A stretch of 58,108 nucleotides of DNA from CAYVQE01 sp964633205 (GTDB lineage Bacteria > Myxococcota > B64-G9): positions 1 through 58,108 of the forward strand of contig CAZWFN010000024.1 in the NCBI GenBank assembly GCA_964633205.1. Direction: 5' to 3'. The notes beneath the pieces are model-generated. The model did no database searches. It was given only the letters and a program-made list of their open reading frames with translations, and was not told where the DNA came from. Shown piece by piece: positions 10,086 through 20,268 of the stretch; position 1 is the stretch's first letter, and every line of letters begins with the position of its first letter. The position numbers and the translations under genes were made by a program.

Positions 10086-11816
10086 ATGGGCGAACCGAAC
10101 TCCTTCGGGCGCTACCGCCTTCGCGAGCAGCTGGCGGCCGGCGAGGTGGCCGACATCTTCCGGGCCGAGACCGCCACCGCCGACGGCCGCGAGCAGGTGG
10201 TGGTCATCAAGCGCTTTCGCGACGAGCTGTCGGCCGACGCCGCCTTCGCCGGCGCCTTCATCGACGAGGCCAAGATCGCCGCCGCGCTCGAGCACCCCAA
10301 CATCGCGCGGGTCTATGAATGGAGCCGCCAGGACGGCGCCCTGTTCATCGCCATGGAGTACATCGCCGGCACCAACCTGGCCTCGCTGCTGCAGTCCTGC
10401 GCCGAGCGCGGGCTGCGGCTGTCGCCCGCGCTGGCGCTGCACGTGGGGGATCAGGTGCTGGCCGCGCTGGAGTACGCCCACGGCGTGCGCGATGCCTACG
10501 GCCACCCCATGGGCATCGTCCACCGCGGCGTGGAGCTGCGCAACGTGCTGATCGCCAGCGACGGCCGGGTCAAGCTGGTCGATTTCGGCATGGCCCGAGC
10601 CGAATCGCGCCTGGCCGGCACCCGGCCGGACATCGAGGCCGGCGGCCGGGTGCACGCGGCCCCCGAGGTGATCCAGCGCGCGGCGGTCGACGCCCGGGCC
10701 GATCTCTACTCCGCCGGCGTGCTGCTCTACGAGCTGCTGGCCGGGGGGGCGCTGCGCGCCGCGCCCGGGCGCGAGGTCGAGACGGTGGCGGCCGCGCTGC
10801 AGCAGCGCCCGGCCACCTCGCTGCAGGCCGGGGTGCCGCCCGGGCTAGTCGACCTGCTGGCCCGGGCCTGCGTCGCCGCCCCGGCCCAGCGCTTCGCCAG
10901 CGCCGCCGAGATGCGCCAGGCGCTGCAGGCGGCGGCCGCCGCTGCCGGCGAGCCGGCCGACGCCGGCGACCTGGCGCGGTTCACCGTGGCCGCCCTGTCC
11001 GGCCAGCCCGCCGGCCAGCCGGCCGGGGGGTTCGCCTTCGGCGAGGCCACCAGCCACTGGTTCGCCCGGGGCGAGAAGCTCGAACGGGCCGAGCCGGCCG
11101 CGGACCAGCCGCTGCCGCCACCGGTCGCCGCGCCCGAGCCCGCTGGCGGTGGTTTTTCCGGCGGCTCGACCGTGATGGCGGTGGAGCAGAGCGGGCTGGG
11201 CCCCGGCCGCCATCGCAAGACCCTGTTGCTGGTCCTCGGCGGGCTGGCGCTGCTGGTGGGGCTGGTGCTGCTGATCGTCTGGGGGACGGGCGGCGAAGAG
11301 CCGGAACCGCCGCCGGCGGCGGCCGCGCCGCAGGTCGAGCGCGAGCTGGCCGGTCCGCTGCACATCAGCAGCCGGCCGGACAAGGCCTTGATCCGCATCG
11401 ACGGCCAGCCGGTGGAGCCGGCCGGCGATCCGCCGCGCATCCTGAACCTGACCGCCGGCAGCCACCAGCTGGAGCTGATGGCGCCGGGCTACCAGAGCTG
11501 GAGCGGCACGGTGGAGCTGGCCGCCGGCGAGCCGACCCACCTCGAACGCGCCCTGGAGCCGCGGCTGGGCACGCTGGTGCTGCGCGCGCGGCCGCGGGCC
11601 CTGGTCTGGCTGGACGGCAAGCGCCGCGGCCGCACCCCGCTGCGCATCCCCGAGCTGTCCATCGCCGCCACCCACCAGATCGCCCTGCGGGCCCGGCGGC
11701 GCCCTCCGCTGCGCTTCGAGATCAAGCCGTCCGACTGGCCCGCCGCGCCCGAATCGAAGCTGGTGATCGAAAAGACCATCCCCCGGCGCAAGCGCCGCGG
11801 CCGGCGCCGCCGGTGA
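10086..11816 (+). CDS. Kinase-fold protein (probable pseudokinase) with PEGA domains
   Basis: This 576-residue protein begins with a Hanks-type kinase fold (1-280): a degenerate Gly-rich loop (LAAGEVADIF), the VAIK-type lysine K42 (VVIKRF), a DFG motif (D166) and an APE motif. The catalytic loop reads HRGVELRN, so the catalytic Asp is replaced by Gly148, while the downstream Asn is kept. This predicts ATP binding with little or no phosphotransfer. A single membrane segment (LLLVLGGLALLVGLVLLIVW) lies near 380-400. PEGA-type repeats follow outside (SSRPDKALIRIDGQPV, RARPRALVWLDGKRRGRTPLRI) and a basic tail ends the protein. The arrangement resembles myxobacterial membrane kinases. It is probably translated with the preceding J-domain gene. 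Confidence 0.8.
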   Translation: MGEPNSFGRYRLREQLAAGEVADIFRAETATADGREQVVVIKRFRDELSADAAFAGAFIDEAKIAAALEHPNIARVYEWSRQDGALFIAMEYIAGTNLASLLQSCAERGLRLSPALALHVGDQVLAALEYAHGVRDAYGHPMGIVHRGVELRNVLIASDGRVKLVDFGMARAESRLAGTRPDIEAGGRVHAAPEVIQRAAVDARADLYSAGVLLYELLAGGALRAAPGREVETVAAALQQRPATSLQAGVPPGLVDLLARACVAAPAQRFASAAEMRQALQAAAAAAGEPADAGDLARFTVAALSGQPAGQPAGGFAFGEATSHWFARGEKLERAEPAADQPLPPPVAAPEPAGGGFSGGSTVMAVEQSGLGPGRHRKTLLLVLGGLALLVGLVLLIVWGTGGEEPEPPPAAAAPQVERELAGPLHISSRPDKALIRIDGQPVEPAGDPPRILNLTAGSHQLELMAPGYQSWSGTVELAAGEPTHLERALEPRLGTLVLRARPRALVWLDGKRRGRTPLRIPELSIAATHQIALRARRRPPLRFEIKPSDWPAAPESKLVIEKTIPRRKRRGRRRR

Positions 11817-11831
11817 GAGGAGGCAGATGAG

Positions 11832-13037
11832 ATGGCCGCGGACGACGTGGTGATCGCGGGGGTGGCCCGCACCCCCTTCGGCAAGTTCGGCGGCGCGCTA
11901 CGCGAGGTGCCGGCGATCGACCTGGGCACCGCGGCGGTGACCGCGGTGCTGGGCCGTTGCGGCCTGCAGCCGGAGGCGGTCGACGAGCTGAACCTGGGCT
12001 GCTGCATCCCGGCCGAGGCCGAGGGGGCGGCCTCGGTGGTGGCCCGCCAGGTGCTGCTCGAGTCGGGGGTGCCGCCGGACCGGCTGTCGGTCACGCTGGA
12101 TCGGGCCTGCTGCTCGGCGCTGAGCGCCTGCGCCTGGGGCTGGCGCTCGCTGCGGCTGGGCGAGGCCGGGCTGGTGGTGGCCGGCGGCACCGAGAACATG
12201 AGCCGGGCGCCGCACCTGGTGCGCGGCCTGCGCTGGGGGCTGCGGCTGGGCGCGGCCGACATCCGCGACCCGCTCTTTCCCATGGCCTACCAGCGCTACC
12301 GCTCGGTGGCGCTGGACGCCGGCGAGGTGGCGGTCGAGCACGGCATCGACCGCGCCGCCCAGGATCGCTGGGCGCTGGGCAGCCAGCAGCGCTACGAGGC
12401 GGCCCGGCGGGCGGGCAAGATGGACGAGGAGATCGCGCCCATCGAGGTGCCCGGGCGCCGGGGCGAGAGCCACACCGTGGCGGCCGACGAGTTTCCCAAG
12501 CCCGACACCACCATCGAGGGGCTGGCCCGGTTGCGCACCGTCTACGGAAGCCCCACCGTCACCGCCGGCAACGCCCCGGGGCTGGACGCCGGCGCGGCGG
12601 TCTGCGTGCTGACCACCCGCGAGCGGGCGGCGGAGCTGGGCCTCGAGCCGCTGGCTAAGCTCGAGGCGGTGGTTTCGGCGGCCGAGCCGCCGCGGCAGAT
12701 CGCCACCATTCCGGCCAAGGCCATCGGCCTGGGCCTCGAGCGCCTCGGCTGGCGGCTCGACGAGCTGAAGCGGATCGAGATCAACGAGGCCTTCGCGGCC
12801 ATGCCGCTGGTCAGCTCGCAGCTGCTGGCCGGCGGCGAGGGCCCGGCCTGCGAGCGGCTGCGCGAGCGCATCAACGTCAACGGCGGCGCCATCGCCATCG
12901 GCCACCCCATCGGCGCCAGCGGCGCCCGCATCCTGATGACCCTGGTGCTGGAGCTGCGGCGCTTGGGCGGCGGCCGCGGGGCGGCGGCCATCTGCGGCGG
13001 CCTGGCCCAGGGCGACTGCGCCCTGGTGGAGGTCTGA
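11832..13037 (+). CDS. Thiolase family acetyl-CoA acyltransferase
   Basis: The 401-residue product has the full thiolase layout: the N-terminal start of the fold (VVIAGVARTPFGKFGG), the acylated Cys in DRACCSALSA (C93), ENMSRAP, INEAFA, the active-site His in GHPIGASGAR, and a C-terminal Cys in CGGLAQGD. It catalyses reversible thiolytic cleavage or condensation of acyl-CoAs, in beta-oxidation or acetoacetyl-CoA formation. Direction and chain length cannot be told from sequence. Start ATG 11832 follows a GAGAGGAGG ribosome binding site. No beta-oxidation partners lie beside it; the neighbours are a pseudokinase and a GH4 enzyme. Confidence 0.88.
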   Translation: MAADDVVIAGVARTPFGKFGGALREVPAIDLGTAAVTAVLGRCGLQPEAVDELNLGCCIPAEAEGAASVVARQVLLESGVPPDRLSVTLDRACCSALSACAWGWRSLRLGEAGLVVAGGTENMSRAPHLVRGLRWGLRLGAADIRDPLFPMAYQRYRSVALDAGEVAVEHGIDRAAQDRWALGSQQRYEAARRAGKMDEEIAPIEVPGRRGESHTVAADEFPKPDTTIEGLARLRTVYGSPTVTAGNAPGLDAGAAVCVLTTRERAAELGLEPLAKLEAVVSAAEPPRQIATIPAKAIGLGLERLGWRLDELKRIEINEAFAAMPLVSSQLLAGGEGPACERLRERINVNGGAIAIGHPIGASGARILMTLVLELRRLGGGRGAAAICGGLAQGDCALVEV

Positions 13038-13121
13038 GGCCCGCACCGATCGCCGGAGCGGATTCAGGCCAGGGGTAAGGCTCAGGCTCCGGACGTACCA
13101 TATCGCCTCTGGAGGTGGCGG

Positions 13122-14396
13122 ATGAAGATGGCGGTCATCGGCGGCGGCAGCACCTACACCCCGGAGCTGGTCGCCGGGCTGATCGAGCGGGCCCCGCTGC
13201 TGGGCCTGGAGCGGCTGGTGTTGATGGACATCGACGCCGAGCGGCTCGCGGTGGTGGGCGGCTTCTGCCGCCGCATGTGCGACCACGCCGGGGCCGACTT
13301 CGCCCTCGACACCAGCGCGGCGCTCGACGCGGCGCTCGACGGCGCCGACTTCGTGATCACCCAGATCCGCGTCGGCGGCCAGGCCGGCCGCCAGCGGGAC
13401 ATCCAGCTCGGTCTGCGCCGCGGTGTGATCGGCCAGGAGACCACCGGCGTGGGCGGTTTCGCCAAGGCGCTGCGCACCGTGCCGGTGGTGCTCGACATCT
13501 GCCGCCGCATGCGCCGGCTGTGCCCGCAGGCCTGGCTGATCAACTTCACCAACCCCTCGGGGCTGGTCACCGAGGCGGTGCTCAAGCACGGCGGCCAGCC
13601 GGTCATCGGGCTGTGCAACATCCCGATCAACATGAAGATGGACGCCGCCCGGCTGCTGGGGGTGGAGCCGGAGCGGGTGCAGCTGGACATCATCGGCTTG
13701 AACCACCTGAGCTGGGTGCGGCGGGTGCTGGTCGACGGCCGCGACGTGCTGCCCCAGACCCTGGAGCGCTTGACCGGCGCCGGCCGGCCGGCCAACCTGC
13801 CCGAGGAGCTCGATTACCCCGACGCCTTCCTGCGCGCCCTGGGCGCCATCCCCAACTCCTACCTGCGCTACTACTACGCCACCGGCCAGGCGCTGGCCGA
13901 GCTGCAGCGCAAGCCGCTGTCGCGGGCCGAAGAGGTGATGGCGGTCGAGCGGGCTCTGCTCGAGCGCTACCGCGATCCGGCGCTGGTGACCAAGCCGGCC
14001 GAGCTCGAGCAGCGCGGCGGGGCCTACTACTCCACCGCGGCGGTGGAGCTGATGGCCTCGCTGGTCACCGGGGACGGCCGGGTGCACGTGGTCGACGTGC
14101 GCAACGGTGAGACCATCGGCGCCCTGCCGCCCGATTGCGCCGTGGAGGTGGCGTGCCGGGTCGACAGCGGCGGGCCGCAGCCGCTGGCCTTGGAGCCGCC
14201 GGGGCCCGCGATCCGGGGGCTGATGCAGCAGGTCAAGGCATACGAGGAGCTGGCGGTCGAGGCGGCGGTGCAGCGCGATCGCGACCGGGCGGTGCTGGCC
14301 CTGGTGGCCCATCCGCTGGTGGGCGATGCCGAGCTGGCGCTGCGGCTGGTCGATGACATCGCCCGCGAGCACGGCATCGAATGGAGCCCGGCGTGA
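13122..14396 (+). CDS. Glycoside hydrolase family 4 (6-phospho-beta-glucosidase-like)
   Basis: The 424-residue product opens with an NAD-binding glycine motif (VIGGGSTYTPELV). It keeps family 4 signatures: QIRVGG, ETTGVGGFAKALR, the metal-binding Cys in GLCNIPI and the metal-binding His in GLNHLSW. GH4 enzymes use NAD+ and a divalent metal to cleave glycosides by oxidation-elimination, commonly 6-phospho-beta-glucosides. Phosphate specificity is inferred. Start ATG 13122 has GGAGGTGG just upstream. Its last codons overlap the GTGA start of the ceramidase-like gene, so the two are translationally coupled. No PTS transporter is nearby, which is unusual for a phospho-glycosidase. Confidence 0.88.
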   Translation: MKMAVIGGGSTYTPELVAGLIERAPLLGLERLVLMDIDAERLAVVGGFCRRMCDHAGADFALDTSAALDAALDGADFVITQIRVGGQAGRQRDIQLGLRRGVIGQETTGVGGFAKALRTVPVVLDICRRMRRLCPQAWLINFTNPSGLVTEAVLKHGGQPVIGLCNIPINMKMDAARLLGVEPERVQLDIIGLNHLSWVRRVLVDGRDVLPQTLERLTGAGRPANLPEELDYPDAFLRALGAIPNSYLRYYYATGQALAELQRKPLSRAEEVMAVERALLERYRDPALVTKPAELEQRGGAYYSTAAVELMASLVTGDGRVHVVDVRNGETIGALPPDCAVEVACRVDSGGPQPLALEPPGPAIRGLMQQVKAYEELAVEAAVQRDRDRAVLALVAHPLVGDAELALRLVDDIAREHGIEWSPA

Positions 14397-15820
14397 GCGA
14401 ACCGGCGGCCGCTGCCGGCTGGCTCGATCGCGATCGCTGGTTGCAGGCGCTGTGGCGGCTGCCGGTCTGGGGTCCGCTGACCGGCCTGCTGGAGCGGCTG
14501 GGCGGCGCGCGGCTGGCCCCGGTGCCCATCCCGCCGCTGCCGGCGGGCCGCGGCCCGCTGGATGCGCTGGAGCCGGCCGGGCCGGCCGGGCTGCGGGCCG
14601 GCGCGGCCGCGATCGACATCACCCCAAAACACCCCGAGGGCGTCTACCTGGCGGGCTTCGCGTCCAACCGGCGCTGCCGCGCTGTGCGCGATCCGCTCTA
14701 TGCCCGTGCCCTGGTGCTGGCCGCCGGCGGCCCACCGCTGGTGATCGTAGCGCTGGATCTGATCGGGTTGTCGCTCGGCCGCAGCCGCCGCATCCGGCGC
14801 CTGATCAGCCGCCGCTGGCCGGAGCGGGTGCTGCTGGTCTGTACCCACAACCACCAGGGCCCCGACACCGTGGGGCTGTGGGGCCGCTCGCTGCTCGACG
14901 CCTTGCCGCTGCGCAGCGGGCTCGATGAGGCGGTGCTGGCCGGCATCGAGCGCGGGCTGCTGCAGGCCGTCGCCGGCGCGCTGGCGGACATGCGCCCGGC
15001 CCGGCTGCAGCTGGCCGCCGGTGAGTTCGATCGGGCCGGCCGCTGGGTGCGCAACGAGCGCGCCCGGCTGCGCGACAACCGACTGCGGGTGCTGCACCTG
15101 GCCGACCGCCGCGGCGCCACCATCGCCACCCTGGCCCAGCACGCCTGCCACCCGGAGACCCTGTGGCGCGACAACCGGCGCCTGTCGGCCGACTACTGCG
15201 CGGTCTGCTGCCGCACCGTGGAACGGGCGCTGGGCGGGGTGGGCCTGTACGTCAACGGCGCGCTGGGAGCCATGGTCACGGCCAACCTGGACCAGGACGC
15301 GCCCAGCGCCCTTCGCGAGGCCTTCGTCGACGATCTGGGTCGCGCCGTGGGCCGCGCCGCGGTGCGGCTGGTGCGGCGCCGGGCCCGGCCGGTGGACCGG
15401 CCAACGGTGGATGTGGCGCTGGCTCCGGTCACCCTGCCGGCGGGTGACAACCGGCTGTATCGCTTGCTGTACGCGCTGGGGGTGGTCGAGCAGCGCGATC
15501 TGAGCCGGGGGCTGGAGACCGAGGTGGCGCTGGCGCGCATCGGCCCGGCCCGGCTGCTGGGGCTGCCCGGCGAGCCGGCCCCGGCGCTGGGCCTGGAGCT
15601 GCTCGCGCGGCTGGACGGCCAGCCCCGCTTTCTGCTGGGCCTGTGCAACGACGAGCTGGGCTACCTGCTGCCGCCGGAGTATTTCCACGATCCGCGCTAC
15701 GCCTACGAGCAGATGATAAACCCGGGGCCCCAGGCGGCACTGCGGCTGAGCCTGGCCGTGGAGTCGCTCGCCGACCGCATCCGGGCGCCGGTTGCCTCCG
15801 GTGGCCGGCGCGCGGTATGA
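14393..15820 (+). CDS. Neutral/alkaline ceramidase-like hydrolase
   Basis: This protein of about 475 residues matches the N-terminal catalytic domain of neutral ceramidases (PF04734): AAIDITPKHPEGVYLAGF near residue 70, DPLYARALVL, the zinc-ligand region CTHNHQGPDT, the second His cluster AQHACHPETL, and NGALGAM. The C-terminal Ig-like domain of typical ~650-residue ceramidases is missing. No signal peptide is visible, so it may act in the cytoplasm. Start GTG 14393 forms a GTGA overlap with the GH4 stop codon and has GGAG upstream. Family knowledge suggests amide hydrolysis of ceramide or an N-acyl sugar/lipid. Coupling to a glycosidase suggests stepwise breakdown of a glycolipid, which is an inference. 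Confidence 0.72.
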   Translation: MSEPAAAAGWLDRDRWLQALWRLPVWGPLTGLLERLGGARLAPVPIPPLPAGRGPLDALEPAGPAGLRAGAAAIDITPKHPEGVYLAGFASNRRCRAVRDPLYARALVLAAGGPPLVIVALDLIGLSLGRSRRIRRLISRRWPERVLLVCTHNHQGPDTVGLWGRSLLDALPLRSGLDEAVLAGIERGLLQAVAGALADMRPARLQLAAGEFDRAGRWVRNERARLRDNRLRVLHLADRRGATIATLAQHACHPETLWRDNRRLSADYCAVCCRTVERALGGVGLYVNGALGAMVTANLDQDAPSALREAFVDDLGRAVGRAAVRLVRRRARPVDRPTVDVALAPVTLPAGDNRLYRLLYALGVVEQRDLSRGLETEVALARIGPARLLGLPGEPAPALGLELLARLDGQPRFLLGLCNDELGYLLPPEYFHDPRYAYEQMINPGPQAALRLSLAVESLADRIRAPVASGGRRAV

Positions 15821-15909
15821 TTCCCGGCAATTCGGAGAGGTCGGCAGTGGTGCGCCACACCCGTGGGCAGCGGCCGGATCCATTCCGGCCCCGCAAAAAG
15901 GAGGGCCCA

Positions 15910-17286
15910 GTGAATCGACTGCAGCTTCGCCTGGCGGTGGTCTTGGCGCTGGCGGTGGCGGCTCCGGCGGCCGGCGCCCAGAGCCTGTGGGAGCGTTACA
16001 CCGGTTACTGGGAGGAGTGGATCGAGCGCATCGAGCCGCTGGACCTGTACGGGGTGACGGCCCAGCTGCCCGAGGGCATCTTCGGCTTCAAGTGGGAATG
16101 GAACATGCGCAACGCGGCCGGGCGCTTCGATCGCCACCGGGTGCGCACGCCGATCCTGGACCCGATCGCCTTCGGCGAGGAGGACAACCCGCTGCTCAAG
16201 CTCGACCTGGGTGCCTCCGGCGGCGGCGGTGGCATCACCATGCAGTTCTCCTACGGCCTGACCGATCCGCTGGACTTCTACTTCGAGCTGCCGCTGCAGC
16301 GGATGCGGGTCAAGATGCGGCCCAAGCTGCAGCGCATAGAGCCCACCGCCCTGGCCCTGATCAACAGCTACGTCACCCGCGACGGCTACCCGACCGCGGA
16401 TCCGGAATGGTTCGACGAGCAGGGCTACGTGCGCTCGCGCTACGCCAACGAGGCGGCCGACTGGTTTCTCAACTACCTGCCGCACCTGGGCCGGCCGCTG
16501 ATGACCGAGCCCGGCCCCTACCCGCAGGACCAGGGCCCGGGCAAGGTGTTCGACACCGATGGCTACGTGCTGGGCGACATCAACCTGGGCTTTTCCTGGA
16601 ACTACCACCGCAACGCCCGCTGGAGCGGTGCGCTGACCGGCCGCGTCTACCTGCCCACCGGCAACCTGGCCGCTCCCAACAGCTCGCTGTCCTTGGGCAC
16701 CGGCCCCGGGCTGGACCGCGGCACCGGCTCCTTCGGCGTCGGCTTCACCAAGGGCTATGACGTGCGGCTGTTCAAATACCAGCACTGGGTGGATCTGATC
16801 GTCTCGGCCGAGTTCACCGCCGCTTATTACTTCAAGAGCCGGCGGCGCTACCCCAACTTCCCCCAGCCCACCGACGGCGGCAACGCGCTGCTGGACCTGC
16901 TGGACCCGGAGCGGCTGTACTTTCCCGACATGTCCGATCTGACCGGCAAGTCCTACGAGTACACCCCGGGCATCGGGGTCGCCGCCCAGATGGGTGTCAG
17001 CGTCTCGGTGCTGATGTTCGACGGTGGTTGCAACATCGGCTACCAGTACGCCCAGGAGCCCGAGCTCGACGCCGACTGGCGCTTCGAGACCATGGTGCGC
17101 AACCTGGAGATGCAGGCCGCCGGCCACTACGAGGTGCTGCGCTGCGCCGCCGGGGTCAACCTGCTGCCGCTGTATGTGCCGCTGCAGATACACTACCAGT
17201 ACGAGAAGAACATCGGCGGGCGCAATACCCTGATCTTCGACGACAACCACTGGATCACCATCCAGGGTTACATCCCCACTTACTGA
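15910..17286 (+). CDS. Predicted outer-membrane beta-barrel protein
   Basis: The 458-residue product begins with a clear signal peptide (LAVVLALAVAAPAAGAQ). The rest alternates aromatic and polar residues typical of transmembrane strands (GGITMQFSYGLTDPLDFYFE, ARWSGALTGRVYLPTGN, WVDLIVSAEFTAAYYF) and ends in an aromatic residue (...YIPTY), as outer-membrane barrels do. GTG 15910 is chosen because GGAGGG lies before it and the signal peptide starts there. It vaguely resembles transporter-type barrels of the MetA/phenol class, but no specific family could be assigned. It lies 90 bases after the ceramidase-like gene and 100 before another barrel. Confidence 0.65.
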   Translation: MNRLQLRLAVVLALAVAAPAAGAQSLWERYTGYWEEWIERIEPLDLYGVTAQLPEGIFGFKWEWNMRNAAGRFDRHRVRTPILDPIAFGEEDNPLLKLDLGASGGGGGITMQFSYGLTDPLDFYFELPLQRMRVKMRPKLQRIEPTALALINSYVTRDGYPTADPEWFDEQGYVRSRYANEAADWFLNYLPHLGRPLMTEPGPYPQDQGPGKVFDTDGYVLGDINLGFSWNYHRNARWSGALTGRVYLPTGNLAAPNSSLSLGTGPGLDRGTGSFGVGFTKGYDVRLFKYQHWVDLIVSAEFTAAYYFKSRRRYPNFPQPTDGGNALLDLLDPERLYFPDMSDLTGKSYEYTPGIGVAAQMGVSVSVLMFDGGCNIGYQYAQEPELDADWRFETMVRNLEMQAAGHYEVLRCAAGVNLLPLYVPLQIHYQYEKNIGGRNTLIFDDNHWITIQGYIPTY

Positions 17287-17385
17287 GAGCATGTCGATGC
17301 GCGGAGAATACAGACTCGATTCCGCCGGCACGTCACCGATAGCCGGTGAATTGTTTTTCGACACTCTGCTGAAAGGGGTCGGCCG

Positions 17386-18063
17386 ATGAGACACGCGCTG
17401 CTTTCGACGCTGACCGCTTTTTTTCTACTGCTGCCGGCCGCCGCCGGGGCCGAAGCGCCGCCGGGGCCGGCGCCCGGGGGCGAGACCCGGCCGGCTCCAC
17501 TGGTGGTGGCCGCCGGCGGGGGACCGCGGGTGGAGTTCCAGATCGGGGCCGACGCCTTCGGCGGCGGGATGGCCGGGGTCGACTTCATCGGTGGGGTCAA
17601 TGTCTGCTTCACCTATCCGGTGCTGGACTGGTTGCAGCTCGGCCTGCGCCCGGCGCTGCACTACACCTTCGTCGACGACCGGGACTACGACGAGACCTGG
17701 ATGCACGCCGATGTGGCGCTGCAGTTCAACCTGCTGCAGCAGCCGCTGCGCCTCTACCTGCTGGCCGCGGGCGGCTATGCCTTCGCCGTCGACCCCGATC
17801 TCTACCAGGGCGCGGCCCACGGCTGGAGCGCGCTGGGCGGCGCCGGTGTGGCCTGGCGGCCGGAGGGCTCCACGGTGGGCCTGTTCGCCGAGCTGGGCTT
17901 TCGCTACGGCGCGGCCGGCCGCGACGTCGAGCAGCTGCTGCGCGACGAGCGCGGCCAGCCGATCTACGAGCCCGAGACGCTGACCTGGCAGACCGAGCAG
18001 GTCGAGCGCAGCTACGAGCTGTTGGCCTTCACCGTCAACATCGGCCTCACCATCAGCCCCTGA
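17386..18063 (+). CDS. Small outer-membrane beta-barrel protein
   Basis: The 225-residue protein has a signal peptide (LLSTLTAFFLLLPAAAGAEA), a Pro/Gly-rich linker and an eight-strand-like OmpA/OmpW-type barrel (VEFQIGADAFGGG, LQLGLRPALHYTFVDDRDY, LYLLAAGGYAFAV, VGLFAELGFRYG, LAFTVNIGLTI). No specific family is recognised. The ATG at 17386 has GAAAGGGG upstream. It is the last forward gene before a convergent region with a large hairpin repeat and glmS on the other strand. Confidence 0.6.
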   Translation: MRHALLSTLTAFFLLLPAAAGAEAPPGPAPGGETRPAPLVVAAGGGPRVEFQIGADAFGGGMAGVDFIGGVNVCFTYPVLDWLQLGLRPALHYTFVDDRDYDETWMHADVALQFNLLQQPLRLYLLAAGGYAFAVDPDLYQGAAHGWSALGGAGVAWRPEGSTVGLFAELGFRYGAAGRDVEQLLRDERGQPIYEPETLTWQTEQVERSYELLAFTVNIGLTISP

Positions 18064-18104
18064 GCCTTCATCGACTTCACGGTGATGTTCTTGGCATTCC
18101 CACC

Positions 18105-18174
18105 GTAGGGGCGGGCTTTACGCCCGCCCGTAGTCGCCCACCGCCATGCGGGCGGGCATAAAGCCCGCCCCTAC
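18105..18174. repeat. 70-bp GC-rich double-hairpin intergenic repeat
   Basis: Two 26-bp arms (18105-18130 and 18149-18174) are inverted copies. The outer 16 bp (GTAGGGGCGGGCTTTA and its complement) match perfectly and the inner 10 bp have one mismatch. Each arm also folds on itself (GGGCGGGC with GCCCGCCC). It lies between the convergent barrel and glmS genes. The structure resembles REP/MITE-like dispersed repeats seen in many genomes and could act as a bidirectional transcript end. Only one copy is present in this window. Confidence 0.75.
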
Positions 18175-18252
18175 GAACAGATCAAGGCAGCAGCCTTTTT
18201 TGACCCGCCCATTGGGGGCGTCGATTGGGCGGGGGCTTACCGGTCGCCTCTT

Positions 18253-20079
<1,827 letters not shown>

Positions 20080-20138
20080 GCGCTCTGCCTCCGGATCCGC
20101 GGTCGGCCCCCGAGCGGGCCGGTTGTGTTCCAGGGCCG

Positions 20139-20167
20139 ATTATCGGGCCTGGGGCCGGCCGAGTAAA
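20139..20167 (-). promoter_or_regulatory. Probable glmS promoter
   Basis: On the minus strand TTTACT (20167-20162) and GATAAT (20144-20139) are separated by 17 bases, about 60 bases upstream of the glmS start codon. The hexamers are imperfect but are the only AT-rich pair in the gap. Confidence 0.45.
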
Positions 20168-20268
20168 CCATGGCCGCGGGGGCCGGCCGGGTTTTTGTGT
20201 TGCGATCGGCCCGGACAGCGGGGACCATGGCCCGGGCGCCCGATCGCAAGGGCTGCCGAGGAGTGCGC

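Noticed and set aside
18187..18240. Inverted CCCGCCCA/TGGGCGGG pair beside a T-run as glmS terminator
   Set aside because: For glmS (minus strand) the stem is followed by A residues, not T; for plus-strand transcripts the T-run comes before the stem. It does not fit a terminator on either strand.
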